Notes under the pieces: generated by a model | The model's database searches: none | What the model saw: only the letters and a program-made list of their open reading frames with translations | Told to the model about the DNA's origin: nothing | NCBI GenBank assembly: GCA_947462335.1 | Contig: OX381717.1 | Span: 49,147,523-49,211,522, forward strand | Direction: 5' to 3' | From: Harmothoe impar | Lineage: Eukaryota > Annelida > Polychaeta > Phyllodocida > Polynoidae | Length of the DNA: 64,000 bases | Made by a program: the position numbers and the translations under genes | In this document: one piece after another, positions 42,991 to 54,964 of the stretch | How positions within the stretch are numbered: position 1 is the first letter of the stretch | How the letters are laid out: every line of letters starts with the position of its first letter

Positions 42991-44282
42991 GCGGAATATT
43001 ACTATTATCACATTCATAAAGGATACCAACTGTTTATTCATATAAACAAAATGTTTGTTGTATGTGAACTTAGACCTTTAAGTGTTATGTACTGTAAATT
43101 GGTGTACAACACAGGTTGGAAAATAGCTGAGGTAAGTCAGTGGCATGACAGTTTTTCCCATGTACCGATGTTGCGGTAGGTATTAAGGAACAGTTATAGT
43201 ATTGTGAATAAGTTCTTGTCTTTTCATATTGTATTTGTTTGACCCTCACCCTAGTTATAGCCGCATATAATGTCATTATTGAGCTAAATAAAACTTTATA
43301 ACGTTTCAACAGTACCCTGAATGATTTAACTAATGAGAAAATTCGATTTATCTATATGTGTACAGGCAAGGGAAAAGGGATATCCAACGAAAATGTCAAC
43401 TTTAAAATTGATATCATAAGCTTTCCCGTGATATATTACACAAGAACATATCATTTCTAGTTTTTGAGAAATCACTCTTTGAATATTGGTTGGCATTGCC
43501 CTATCCAAAACCTGAATTAGCTCTAAGCCTCATAGTTTCCAAGATATCTCTATCTAATTAGCATAATTAGAATAATTAGAACATGATCATACATTTTCAT
43601 TCTATAGGCCATAGATTTTGATCTAGAAATGATAATTTTATTCTATTTTGACCATAATGATCCTTGTGAATCATTCTATCAATGGGATTCTTTATTTTCT
43701 TTATTTGGAATGAAAATCCTGTTTCCATGGCAACACATATCAACAAAGACACCAATTAAGCCTTTAAAACGTTCTTTTTTCATTCCAAATAAGGAAGCTT
43801 TTAACCAAAAATGGAACGTTTTGTATAACACTACTGAATTCTCCAGAAAAAAGTACCAAAAAGGAAATATTAGCCTGTTTCTTTCATTTTAGGCAATGGT
43901 GGAGCCCCCTGGTGGCTAAAATTGGTACTAATCCCGCGGGGATACCCCTTTCTGCTTGCCTGCTCACATATGTTGATGAGAGGTCTTATCAAAATCAGGA
44001 TGTTGGATCTACCCAGATATTGCTTCTGATCGATCTACCCTTATCATTCGTTTTTTTTTCTATTATCAGTAAAATTTTGAAATGAGGTGGAACACTCAGT
44101 TTCTATTTATTTTCATTGTTTGACTGTGTCTGGCAAGTTGTGCAGCTTCGACCTAAACACTAGCGGTTTCCTGGATATTGAGCAAGGTGAATATCAATAC
44201 ATTATTTGGCTTCCCCTGAGAAGTAAAGAGGCATCTTGTAGAAACATCTTTATTGAATGTTAAATGATTGGTCAACAATTAT
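42991..44282. other. Intergenic, between genes A and B
   Basis: No exon recognised. Contains a CTCF-like site (43904-43916) and near-palindromic short segments around 43700-43800 (TTATTTGGAATGAAAAT and ATTCCAAATAA). The AATAAA of gene B is on the minus strand at 44249-44254. Confidence 0.5.
43904..43916 (-). promoter_or_regulatory. CTCF-like motif between genes A and B
   Basis: GCCCCCTGGTGGC, the reverse complement of the CTCF core consensus GCCACCAGGGGGC. Confidence 0.35.
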
Positions 44283-47200
44283 TTATCTTCTCTGGTAAAC
44301 CCTGATATAGTCTACAACCATAGCCTCAGTGTCGCCTTCCCAGGTCCACTGCCAGTCATCCTTCTTGCGATAGAAGCTGTCCTTTGCCTGGCGCCAACCC
44401 ATGCGATTATTCCATGGCTTGTTGAACGCACCGCCCCAATTACGGAGGCCATCAGGAATGAAGCCATTTGTACCTCCGACAGCAACATTCAGCACAAAAT
44501 GGAACTGAAACAGAATTGGTTACAGAGCTCATGAATTAGCCATTTTTACACCGTGAGCTGAAAAGAAATAGTAGTATATTGGGTAATCACTAAAGGATAT
44601 CACTCATTGAATGATATCATGTGTGTTTTCTAGATTCTTAATGCTTAATAGAGGATTTAGTACATTTTTACAGAAAAAAATGTGATAAGAGGACTCATCT
44701 GCAAATTTAATCGATCAGTTCAAATAAAAGAAATAGATAACAAAAACTAAACATTTGTTTGGAATAATTATCTAAAATCTTTGACTCTGTATCAGTACCA
44801 TACCTCTTGATCAAAAGGGGCCATATTGCCACGACCGGCCCAGGGATTGGAGTTTCCACGCCAAGGTTTGCCAAACTCATAAAACCCTCTCCAACCTGGG
44901 TTTCTGTCAATCAGTGGGTAGGGTACATCCAGATACCTCTTGCCATCTACATAGAAGCTAGAAGAGAAGATAGGGTACATACAATTGAGTTGTTTGTTAG
45001 TTCCCTGAGTTTAAAAAAAGGTTATGAATGAGTTTTTCATATCTTGGTCAGTCTTGTTGTACTTGTATGTAATGTCAATGTGTAATGGGAAACTGTCTGT
45101 AAGACTCTAGAGTATACATTGTACTTATCTTTTAGTTAGTTCCATATATCAATTCAAGAAGGTAAACATATCTATATACAAAAGACGAGAGAATGTCAGT
45201 CTTCTATTCCATTAGGATTCTAAAAAAACCTATTGGCTTACATTAGGCCATTCTCACTCCAGTCCATTACAAAGTCGTGGAAGTGTTCAGCATAGGTGTT
45301 AGTATTGTTGTATCTGGAAACAATAGACATAAGCTTTATATACAGAATATGTCATTGCATATTATGTAAGCCAATTTTGCAATTGAGGATGTTCTTTCCT
45401 TCGGTCACAGAAACAGGCAAAGAGATATGGAGAAAAAGAGAGAGACATACAGACAGACAGAGACAGACAGAGGGGGAGAGAGCGAGAGACAGGATTATGC
45501 CATGCCTTACTCCCTCCTGTGAAAGAGTTAGCCAAGGCTTAGAGTAGGGGGATTTGACCAACAAATCTTGATGCTTAATACTGGAAAGGGTCGTAAAATC
45601 TTTTAAAAACACTTACGTTCCACGGTTGGTTTTGTAAAACTTATTCTGTCGTGAGTCAATTCCCCAGTGAAGGGCACTGCCCATTTTGTCCTGACCACGG
45701 GATCTCCCATTGGCGTATTTGAAATCTTTGTTGCCTGGATGAAAGAAGAATAACAATTTTCAAAAACCAACCACCAACTATATTATGATACATGTGATTT
45801 TCCTAATTTCGATACAAAATCTTTCAACACAAAATCTTAAATACTGATCTAGGATATCTTCTTGTAAGCGAACATATAACAACATCTAACAAATAAAACA
45901 TAATTACCAATGATTTCAATGAGGTCGATTTCTCCGGACTTTGGCCAGCCACCATAGACATAGCGCTCAGGTAACATCCATAGGGCTGAATGTAATAGTT
46001 GAAAGCTAAATATTTGATACAGTTAACTGATGACTATGCACATAATTATAGAGTAATTTGACGTAGAAATCCCTTACCAGAGTATTTTTTAAGATGTGGT
46101 TCATGCCATATCATCTGTAGGTAGGTTAGATTTTCTTATTTAAAAAGGTTCAAATATATCAGGACAAAAGAATTGATCAGCATTTCTAGGGTCAGCTTTG
46201 TTTTGCTAGGTGGGGTTGGGTAACCCGAAACACACCTTTTTGGTCTTATATGCAATAAAACATAAAAATTTTCCAAGAAATATATGAATTTAACAAAGTC
46301 AGAAAATTCAGTTGTACTAAACAAAATTGACTCACCAGGCCAGTGCCAGTCGCCTCCTGGCATCTTGGCACGGTATTCCACACGGCCATATTTGAAGCTG
46401 AAACGGTTCTTGGTACGAATCTTACCAGAGGCAATTGGCGGTATGTTACCCTTATCACGGTAACAACCCCCATTGTTCTTGTTTGTACATTTGCCATATA
46501 TGTCTGAAATAATAAGAATATGGTTTTACAAAACATTGCAGAAACATTATATGGTAGCGGATTTACAGGTCCCTCATCTTTACCCTTATCTCTACCGTAG
46601 TCCTATCATGTACTATAGTGCATTAGTGAGTTCAGTTGGAGATGATATATGTGACCAGGCCAGTAAAAAGGGTTATCTAGGGGGGAATTCACAATTAAAG
46701 TTCATGTCAAGATCTTTAAAAGGAGATATCATATGCTAAGATACTACTGGTAGTCCTAATTTCTCATAGAAAACGTTTCATTTACATTCAAAATATAGAA
46801 TGTTAGCATAAAAAATCGAATAACTCTCAGGAGACTACTGTATTCTCCTTAAAAATTACTGTAAGGCACCTTTGGGTCTAGTTTCCACTCTTTTGCCATG
46901 ATGCTGCCCCCTGGTGGCCAAACTCAGAACTAAAAATCCCCCGAAGGCTGGTTTTCTGAAGACGGGTCACATATAATTATATATATCTTTGTGAAATTCA
47001 ATTCAAATAGGGGGGAAATTAACAATACCCCAAAGATTCATCCTTCCACGCCATAGAAAATCTTCACCAAAGGGCCGACCAGTTTTAGGATTGGTATTGT
47101 CCTTCAGCAGGGTCTGAATAATGAAAATGATTATATTGATGTCATGTGCAAAGATATAATATATCTAACAGTGTTTCTTCCAAACATTCAACAATAATTA

Positions 47201-48074
47201 TTTCTTTTTTAACCATAGAGGCAGAATTTGATAAATGTGAAAATGCCAGAAGACAAAATTTAATGTGCATCAACTAGATGTATGGTACTCCCAAAAACAA
47301 ACAGTGTACACTGTGGTTTCCATTACGTTTCTGTGTTATTTTTACTTCCATTGTGTTTGTTTATTACTTATAAACAACTGAGATTGTTATTGTATGGAAC
47401 AAATCTTTGATCACAGTGAAGTTAACTAACCAAATAATAGATATTTCATATTACTCACAGGTTTAAGGTAAAGTTTTCCATCTTTGATGTAAGTGTTTTC
47501 CTCTCCAGGGACATAGACCTGGAACTCATTGTTCTGAGAGGAAAGGAGACAATGATACTTATGTTTACTTGCTGCAACTTGTCAGATATGCATTCCCTAT
47601 AACCTTAGGATAGTGATGGCGAATAGTACCTTGTCCCTACTCACCAACCCAAACAGTCACAGTAATTTGTATTATTGCTGTTGGATATCTCTGGCCATCT
47701 GGGTGGAATTCATTATATAGATCTAACTCCAATTAAGCAAGTCTTATGGGTGGGTCAAAGATTTATTCAGCAAGACCATTGTTGTACAGTATGATGGCTA
47801 GATTTTAAAAATACACAAAAAAAACTCAAAAATAATTATTATATCATCCAACAGGTTTTGACCCAATGGAAACCCTTATAACACTCCATGTCAAAAGAGT
47901 AGAATTAAATTCATGTAATGCAAAACTCACACCACCTCCCCATGCTGTCACTTCAGTGTCCCACTTTGTTGGGTCCAGAAAGTCAAAGTTGTCCTCCCAG
48001 ACAAGTTTGTAAGTTTCTTGTGCAGTGACATGACTGGCCACCAGCAGGCAGCCCACAAGGGTAAGCAGCAACAT
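44283..48074 (-). CDS. GH16 beta-1,3-glucanase / beta-glucan-binding protein, gene B
   Basis: Exons 48074-47931, 47533-47459, 47113-47029, 46503-46336, 45985-45908, 45734-45617, 45313-45242, 44957-44804 and 44504-44283 give 371 residues. Exon lengths equal those of gene A except the last. It has a signal peptide (MLLLTLVGCLLVASHVTA) and a full GH16 domain with the catalytic E176-I-D-L-I-E181, and the same exon-4 cysteine pair. Gene B is the closest relative of gene A (shared DPTKWDTEVTAWGGG, WRGNSNPWAGRG and a common 3' end), so this pair arose by local duplication. The C-terminus ends VYQRR where A has VYQKDF. An AATAAA lies at 44254-44249. Intron 4 contains a MITE end (46183-46248). Confidence 0.92.
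45421..45490 (+). repeat. Purine-rich GA/GACA low-complexity tract
   Basis: About 70 bp of AGAGA and ACAGACAGAC units in an intron of gene B. Confidence 0.8.
46183..46248. mobile_element. Single end of a MITE related to 1128-1551
   Basis: CTAGGGTCAG...GGGTAACCCGAAACACACCTTTTTGG matches the terminal part of the 424-bp MITE (CTAGGGTCGG...TTGCCTGAAACACACC). No second inverted end was found nearby, so it is a truncated copy in a gene B intron. Confidence 0.55.
46906..46918 (-). promoter_or_regulatory. CTCF-like motif in a gene B intron
   Basis: GCCCCCTGGTGGC within GATGCTGCCCCCTGGTGGCC, a close match to the reverse complement of the vertebrate CTCF consensus. Confidence 0.4.
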
Positions 48075-48274
48075 GGCACTGAGAGGGTGAATAGTGTAAG
48101 AAAATAATGATAATAGGAAAAGATGTCTAATGCCAATCTGAAATTAATGATGTTGAAAATATTTAAAAAGACTCTTACCATCAGCATTTTTTCCTAATTG
48201 GTAGCATTTAACTATATTTTATTTACTTTAAATGTGTTCATTGTAAATGTGGAACCTTGACACGTGGGACCTAC

Positions 48275-48329
48275 CTTCACCTGTTGCTGACTTGTAAACA
48301 CCTGTAGGTTGGGTCTCCTCTTAGTTATA
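48275..48329 (-). promoter_or_regulatory. Core promoter and 5' UTR exon of gene B
   Basis: TATAACTA on the minus strand at 48329-48322. The leader ends CAACAGGTGAAG at 48275 with a GTAGGT donor, and the acceptor CTCTCAG lies just before TGCCATG at 48074. It closely matches the gene A promoter. Confidence 0.65.
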
Positions 48330-48937
48330 CATCCACTATTGAGCCTAAGACAGAGTTGTGTAATGGTTCATGCACAGTTATATGGGAAGAGAACTTGGGA
48401 TGAGCATATGGTGAATAAGCTTCGTTATGCAAGGTTGATAAACAGACAATGGTATTGTTGGTATTATTGGACGGGAACCATCTTGTAAAACCAGTGTGAC
48501 AAAGGCTTTATTGCTTGGGGCACTTCTGGAAGGTGGATCATTTTTCAAGTTCTGATCCATATTGTGTAAAATAATTGTTCAGCTATTGGGCTATAAAGGT
48601 TTAAGGATTTGGGGGTTGACCCTAAATTCTCTGATCAAGAAACGGTTACAGTTTTGTGAATAAGTTGCTGTCTTTTCATATTATATTTATTTGAATGAAA
48701 GCAATACATTATGATCTAGTTGTATTAGTTGCTTGTTTGTATTATTACTTCACACTGTTCTTTAAAATGGTGACACACTGAATATAAGTTACAAATAAAG
48801 AGTTTGGTTCCAAAAGGCAATAGATGCCCAAAAAACAAAAGGGAGGGGTCACATAGCCATTGGTTAGGGCTATTAATTCAACAAAAGAATCCTGAGACTA
48901 GAATGTTTTTATTTTAATAAGTTCATTTTTCAAATAT
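48330..48937. other. Intergenic, between genes B and C
   Basis: No exon recognised. The segment up to about 48430 still matches the region upstream of gene A (41500-41590), so the duplicated unit extends at least 100 bp beyond the TATA box. Confidence 0.5.
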
Positions 48938-51900
48938 TCAGATATCCCCTCCTTGATACACTCTGACGTAGTCAACCTCCATGGCTCCCATGCCATCTTC
49001 CCAGGTCCACTGCCATTCACTCTTCTTGTCGTAAAAACTGTCTTTAGCCTGGCGCCAGCTCATGCCATTGTTCCATGGCTTGTTGGAGCGGCCACCCTGG
49101 TTTACAAGGTTGTCAGGTATGAAGCCATTTGTACCACCAACAGCGACATTCAGGAGCAAGTGGAACTGAAATGAAGATTTGATGGATTATTTTTGGTGGT
49201 GGTGATTAAACAGCCAAAAATAATTATCTTATTTCCAGAAAATGTGACTAGTTTTAAGGAAATAGATTTTCTTATAACTAGGCATTTGTCCATAAGCAAG
49301 TTTATTTTTCTTATTTTCTTGATAATAATAATTATTTTTGCCTGTGTATAGTTTTACCACAGGACACCAGGAGGCCATTTTATCATATTAATTGTAACAT
49401 GTTGCAATGAACTGGATAACATGCTGGTCGTGTTGGGTGAGATTTGAGCCCTGGGCGGGGATTCTATCTTTATTACAAGACTATAGAATACAAGACTTAT
49501 CCCAATACTGTTGTATGAGAAGATATTTGCTGTATGTATGCATCACGCTGACTAAATATAAGGTGCATCAACCATGCAGCCCTTAAAGCATGTAACATCA
49601 TTTCAACTTACACTCTGATCAAAGGGAGCAATTTTGCCACGGCCGACCCATGGGTTGCTGTTTGTGTTCCAGGGCTTTCCCCACTCCCAGAAACCAGGCC
49701 AACCTGGGTTTTGGTCCATGAGTGGGTATGGTACATCCAGGACACGCCTCCCATCCACAAGCATGCTGCAGGATAGTTGTAAAGCATTATTAGGTCGGAC
49801 ATAATATAAATCTTTACACACTATATTAGACCCATTATAGAAGCCATGTTACTAAATGGCACTAACTGGAGAAAGTCCTCAGATAATCCCACAAGCAATG
49901 ATTGCATTTTAATTGTACTGTATGTCCTAAGGTCACCACGGTTGCATGATCTGGGAAAGTGGTAAAGAATTTACATGCTCTGTATAAACTGTTTCTTTTG
50001 CTGTAATTATCCCTCACATGTAACTGGCTCTTTTTGCAATGAGTAAAATACTAGGCTGGTGTATGGTCAGCACAGTGCGCACTGTATCCACCTGCAGGGA
50101 AATTATACATACACCACCTACTGTCACACAGGTAAATAAATTACTTCATATACCAATTCCCTAACTGCCGCTTACAGGTACCATCCATCTTCCATTCAAA
50201 CTGCAAACCTCCAACTGCACTCATCGCAATATCTCAATTCACCACCACCCACACATCATTTTCAATATGTCTATTTCATATATAAATCACTAGTTCACAT
50301 CTACATTCAACAAGGCATTTCTTGTACCGGTATGTGTATATATCATTTATGTATTACTGTAATTTTAAACTTATAATTGTATTCCTCATAATAAGACTCA
50401 ATTACTCCAGCCTGCCTTAGATTGGCTTCCTTTGCATTTAAGTTGATAATGCTACTATTCCACCTACCTTAGTCCTAGGTCTTCATGCCACTCTAGGGTA
50501 TAAATATGGAAGTTTGAATAACGGTTGTTTGTGTCATATCTGAAGAGAAAAGGTGAATAATTTAGAATAGTGATGATGATCTATGTAGTAGATTCTCAAA
50601 TGTATAACATAATGTGTCTATGATAGACTAAACAGGAAGTGGTGGTTGTTGTTGGTAAGCTTCAAGAGGCACTTGTAAAACCTCATTTTATGATGAATAC
50701 AGAAGCCCCATTGGTGTAACAAAAGAACACAACCTGTTATATAGCCCTCCCCAGTATCTCACTGCCTGTGATTTATAATTGATCACATAATCTTTATGAA
50801 ATTGCTCTTTTAAATAAATCAATTTGAATTTGAATAAATATTGTCACTAATTACATTCCACCTCAAAAGTGAACTTTTCTCGTAAACCTTAGTCTAGTAT
50901 CCTATTTCCTTCTGAGCCTTTGAGCACAATAAATAAAGAAAATGATTACATAATGTTTTCTGATAACATGTGCATAAAGTTTGCTTACAGCTCATCACTA
51001 TATATATTTACTTTGGTTCACGAGGAGGTTGTTTTCCCGACGGACCACAACAACAAAAGTCTATATATATTCATCCTCTAAAGTATTTCAAAATATACAA
51101 ACATCATACATACAAATGCCTGTTGGTCTTCCAGAACCTGTTCTGGCTGCTATCTACTCCCCAGTGTAGTGCGCTGCCCATTCTGTCGCTTCCAAGGGAT
51201 GCTCCATTACTGTCCTTCAAGTCACGATTACCTATTGCATTTACATGAGATGCCAATCATAAACTGTGGTTATGTTTAAATATGATAGTGTGAATGTGTA
51301 TGCATAATTACCCTAGTGTAAGCAGGACTACTATGGTTATAAGTAAATACTTGCAAAACTTCACTTACCGATAATCTCAACAATGTCGATCTCTCCCGAT
51401 TTTGGCCATCCTCCATATATATTACTCTCAGGAAGGCACCACATAGCTGAAACATGTGGGGGGGGGGGTGCTTAATAGAATGAAATGTTGTTTTAGCTTA
51501 GAATAATTTGTTAAGTGCACTGTGTGCTTATTAGGTCGAATACAGTAGGGACTGAGTTTCCTTCCCATAGTTGACATTATCAATTTTTGAGATGAAATGA
51601 ATTTATGAACCAAAGAAACATCATGAAATGATATAGAAACTAATTCAACTTTGAGTTCTTTGAATGTTCTTTAATTGAATAACAGTGGACAGTATTTTCA
51701 TTTTAGTAAGACTAAAGGTGAGAAATAAAAATGTTATTATAGAAGGCCGATGACACAAAAGGCTTGACTCACCAGGCCAGTGCCAGTCACCACCAGCCAT
51801 TTTTGCACGGATCTCCACTTTACCATATTTGAAGCTGAAACGTCTTTTAGTGCGGACACGGCCCGATGCAATATTTGGTATGTTACCATTGTCCCGGTAA

Positions 51901-53156
51901 CACCCGCCATTATCGTCATTGGTACACTTGCCATAGAGATCTATAACAAAAGGTTCTGCCATGAACTGCTAAATATGGAAATGGTCCTTAACCTTTAAGG
52001 GGTTTAGAAATGGAATTCCAAATATGATTCGGAATGGCCTAGTATCTGTAATTTTGAAACAAGCTTCATAAAGGTTGCATCATTTTTATTGTTGGTTAAG
52101 TTGGTTGATTTATTTCTGTATTACAGGGGATTCCTGCATATAACCTATAGGTTATACATGAACGATGGGGATTATACAAGGGACTTCTGAAGTCTATTAC
52201 ATGCCAAGTACTAAAGATACCAGGTGTGGATTATACATAATTGCAAGGCTAGAGTTGGGGGTTATGCAGGATGCACTGTACTGAATATGTCTATACATAG
52301 AATAGATTTATTTTTCTGCAATATACCATCGCAATTTCGGAGAATTTATTAATTCAATACTTACCCCAGAGGTTCAAGGCTCCAGATTTGATGAACTCCT
52401 CTCCAAAAGGCTGGCCTGTATTAGGGTTGATGTTGTCCTTGAGTAGGGTCTGGATAAAGTATTATCAAGTAGCTGACGAAAAATATCCCTTGAGACATAA
52501 ACCTTTCTGAAACCTCATCATAAAGATTATAGGTGTATCAATGGTGTATTTAAGTCAAAGAATGTCTCTGACCTTTATGTTAAAAGGAGAAGCCATTAAG
52601 GAACATCATTAGGTATGATTACAAACAGTAAGTTTTTAATACTGTATAAGGTAGAATATATGGTAAACTGAATTTTGTTCTAAATCGTTTCTGCTTTACC
52701 GGTCTGATCTTGAGGAGCCCATTCTCTACATAAACATTATTCTTGTCTGGGATGTAGACCTGGAACTCGTTGTTCTGTAATGAGAGAGTTACTTGTTGAA
52801 CAGTGAAATTGTATTGAGAGAGTGACATCTCTGCTATAGATTTGAATCCCAGAGAGAATGTCCCTCAGTTGGTCTCAGAATGTAAGTTTCCATCATTGGT
52901 TCTTGCATTAAATGGTTTTGTGGTAATCAAATTACCTTCTTCATATACTAGACTGCACTTTATAGATATGAGGTGCCCATAAGGTTGTAGTGTGGCAAGT
53001 GTAACTTACTCCACCTCCCCAGGCAGTCACTTCGTAGCCCCATTTACGCTCATCGAAAAAGTCAAAGTTGTCCTCCCAGACAAGGCCCCACTCTCCTGGC
53101 TTCTTGTCGGCTTGACTGGCCACCACCAGGCAGGCCACTAGTGTTATCAGCAACAT
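48938..53156 (-). CDS. GH16 beta-1,3-glucanase / beta-glucan-binding protein, gene C
   Basis: Exons 53156-53010, 52774-52700, 52449-52365, 51940-51773, 51446-51369, 51231-51114, 50539-50468, 49765-49612 and 49165-48938 give 374 residues. It has a signal peptide (MLLITLVACLVVASQA) followed by a GH16 domain with catalytic E177-I-D-I-V-E182. It differs from A/B by one extra codon in exon 1, SGALNLW in place of WRGKMNLW, the NTNSNPWVGRGKIAPFDQ region, and LEWHE where A/B have DWSEN. Gene C pairs with gene D. The same splice phases as A and B show that all four descend from one ancestor. An AATAAA on the minus strand lies at 48913-48908. Confidence 0.92.
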
Positions 53157-53868
53157 GGTACTGAAATACATATTCAAATCTTACATTAATATCCAAAATC
53201 TTACATTAATATTGTACATGGGTATGATCGGGGGGTTCTCACAGACAAGAGACTTCAATACTGAATATCAACATACTGTCTCCATACTTCATTGTACTGC
53301 CACCTAGTTGAACATAGGACAAGTATATACACAGTTTAAGTTGGAAAAGTACAAACTTCAACGTGGATCTATGTAGATGTATTACATTTATTTAGATCTG
53401 AATGACACAGAAAAACGCAAATCAAACTAAAACGTCCATTGAACGCAGATAAACCTACATATTTTGACGTAAATAAACCTTCTAGAAAATCGAACATCAG
53501 CCCATTGGTTGAGGGGAAACACTAGAGAAACCCCTATGCTATGTTGTAATTGTGCAGCGTGTTTACTGGGACAGCCCTCGATAAGTGATTCACTATAATT
53601 GAAAGAGGCTATGGCTTAGGCTAAATCCCCATAGCTATTCTATCTAGGTGGTTAATAAGTCAACAGTACAAAAGCGGTGGTGAGAAGAGGGTCTGTTCTC
53701 CGCGGATGTAAAATAGTAGTTTTACTGCAATTATTGATAAATTCTCTTCTTTTTAAACTTCTACTACACTTGCCTGGTTAAATATTCTATCAGTACCAAC
53801 TTGTAAAGAATTGCTTGATATGAACAAAAACCTATTTTCAAGATCCTAAATGATGAGGTTGTCCTTAC

Positions 53869-53917
53869 CTTGTTCTGGTGTACACTACTCACACTACTCA
53901 CACCTGCTAATATTATA
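53869..53917 (-). promoter_or_regulatory. Core promoter and 5' UTR exon of gene C
   Basis: TATAATA on the minus strand at 53917-53911. The leader ends CCAGAACAAG at 53869 before a GTAAGG donor, and the acceptor ATTTCAG is next to the ATG at 53156. The leader end is the same as in gene D. Confidence 0.6.
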
Positions 53918-54964
53918 ATCTTCAATAAACAGGACTAGGGTCAAGCTCATGAGTTTGCAACAAACAAAAATGTGAAATAGCTTCATGACTCCTTTTTTAA
54001 TTGCAATGCCTATGCCAATTGATAAGTGATAAAAAGATAACTAGTTTTTTTGAGTTCTCAGTTCTCAACAGCAATTCTCGGGGGTAGATGATTCTGACTT
54101 TTGGGTCAGGGAATATTACCGACACTATAATTATGTCTGCCATATTTTAATGTATATCCTGTACTCAATAATTATGGTTTAATTATCTGGCCGTGCAATC
54201 TCCCTTTCTTATAATTATATCTCTTTTCTAAGAAAATGAATCCAGAAATTAATCTTTTAAAATTTTATTACAGATGTTTTCAGGAAAACCCAAGGAAGCT
54301 AAGAAAATGCTACAAAAAAAGCATTATAATTATTGAAACCGTGGCATCTTAAATTGTATTCTGGGTTATGAATCTGTGTTACAAATAGATTAATCTCCTC
54401 ATTAAATTTTGGGGATGAAATAACAACAACGTTCTGGCATGCTTAGTAAAAAGGTTTTCTGTAGTATATCCATGAGCTTGACCAACCAATGTTTCTCGCC
54501 CTGGTCACTCAGATAAGGTGTGAGTGAGTAACAGCTGTAGTATAAGTGTCTTAGGTTCCAAGTGGCGCAACATAGGTCCTATCCATGTTAATCGACTATC
54601 ACCCTATCTCTGCAGAATCACACACCTGTTTCAAAGCAATTTACCACTGGGCTATTTAGAAGTGGTCATTTTTAAACGACAGTGGTATTTTTCATGGCTG
54701 GGGTCCATTCTCTTTTGTAATGCACAGTTTTTTCATTGGAACAAGTTAGTATGATACAGTAGATAGACAATTTTAATCCTTTATGGAGTTCATAGTGCTA
54801 TAATGTGTTTTGCCTTCTTCATTATGATGCATGACTGCAGCCGTGGCTACTAACCAGGACTGTAGGTAATAGGATAAATCAAATGATAATTTTGGGAAAA
54901 CATTCTGAGACTATTGAACATCTTTTTTAGGATATTTATTTTATTTTACAAATAGAATATGTTA
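53918..54964. other. Intergenic, between genes C and D
   Basis: No gene seen. 54484-54536 (CCAATGTTTCTCGCCCTGG then TCACTCAGATAAGG) is repeated at 59439-59489 beside the gene D promoter. This marks the edge of the duplicated unit or a shared regulatory segment. AATAAA for gene D is on the minus strand at 54940-54935. Confidence 0.55.
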
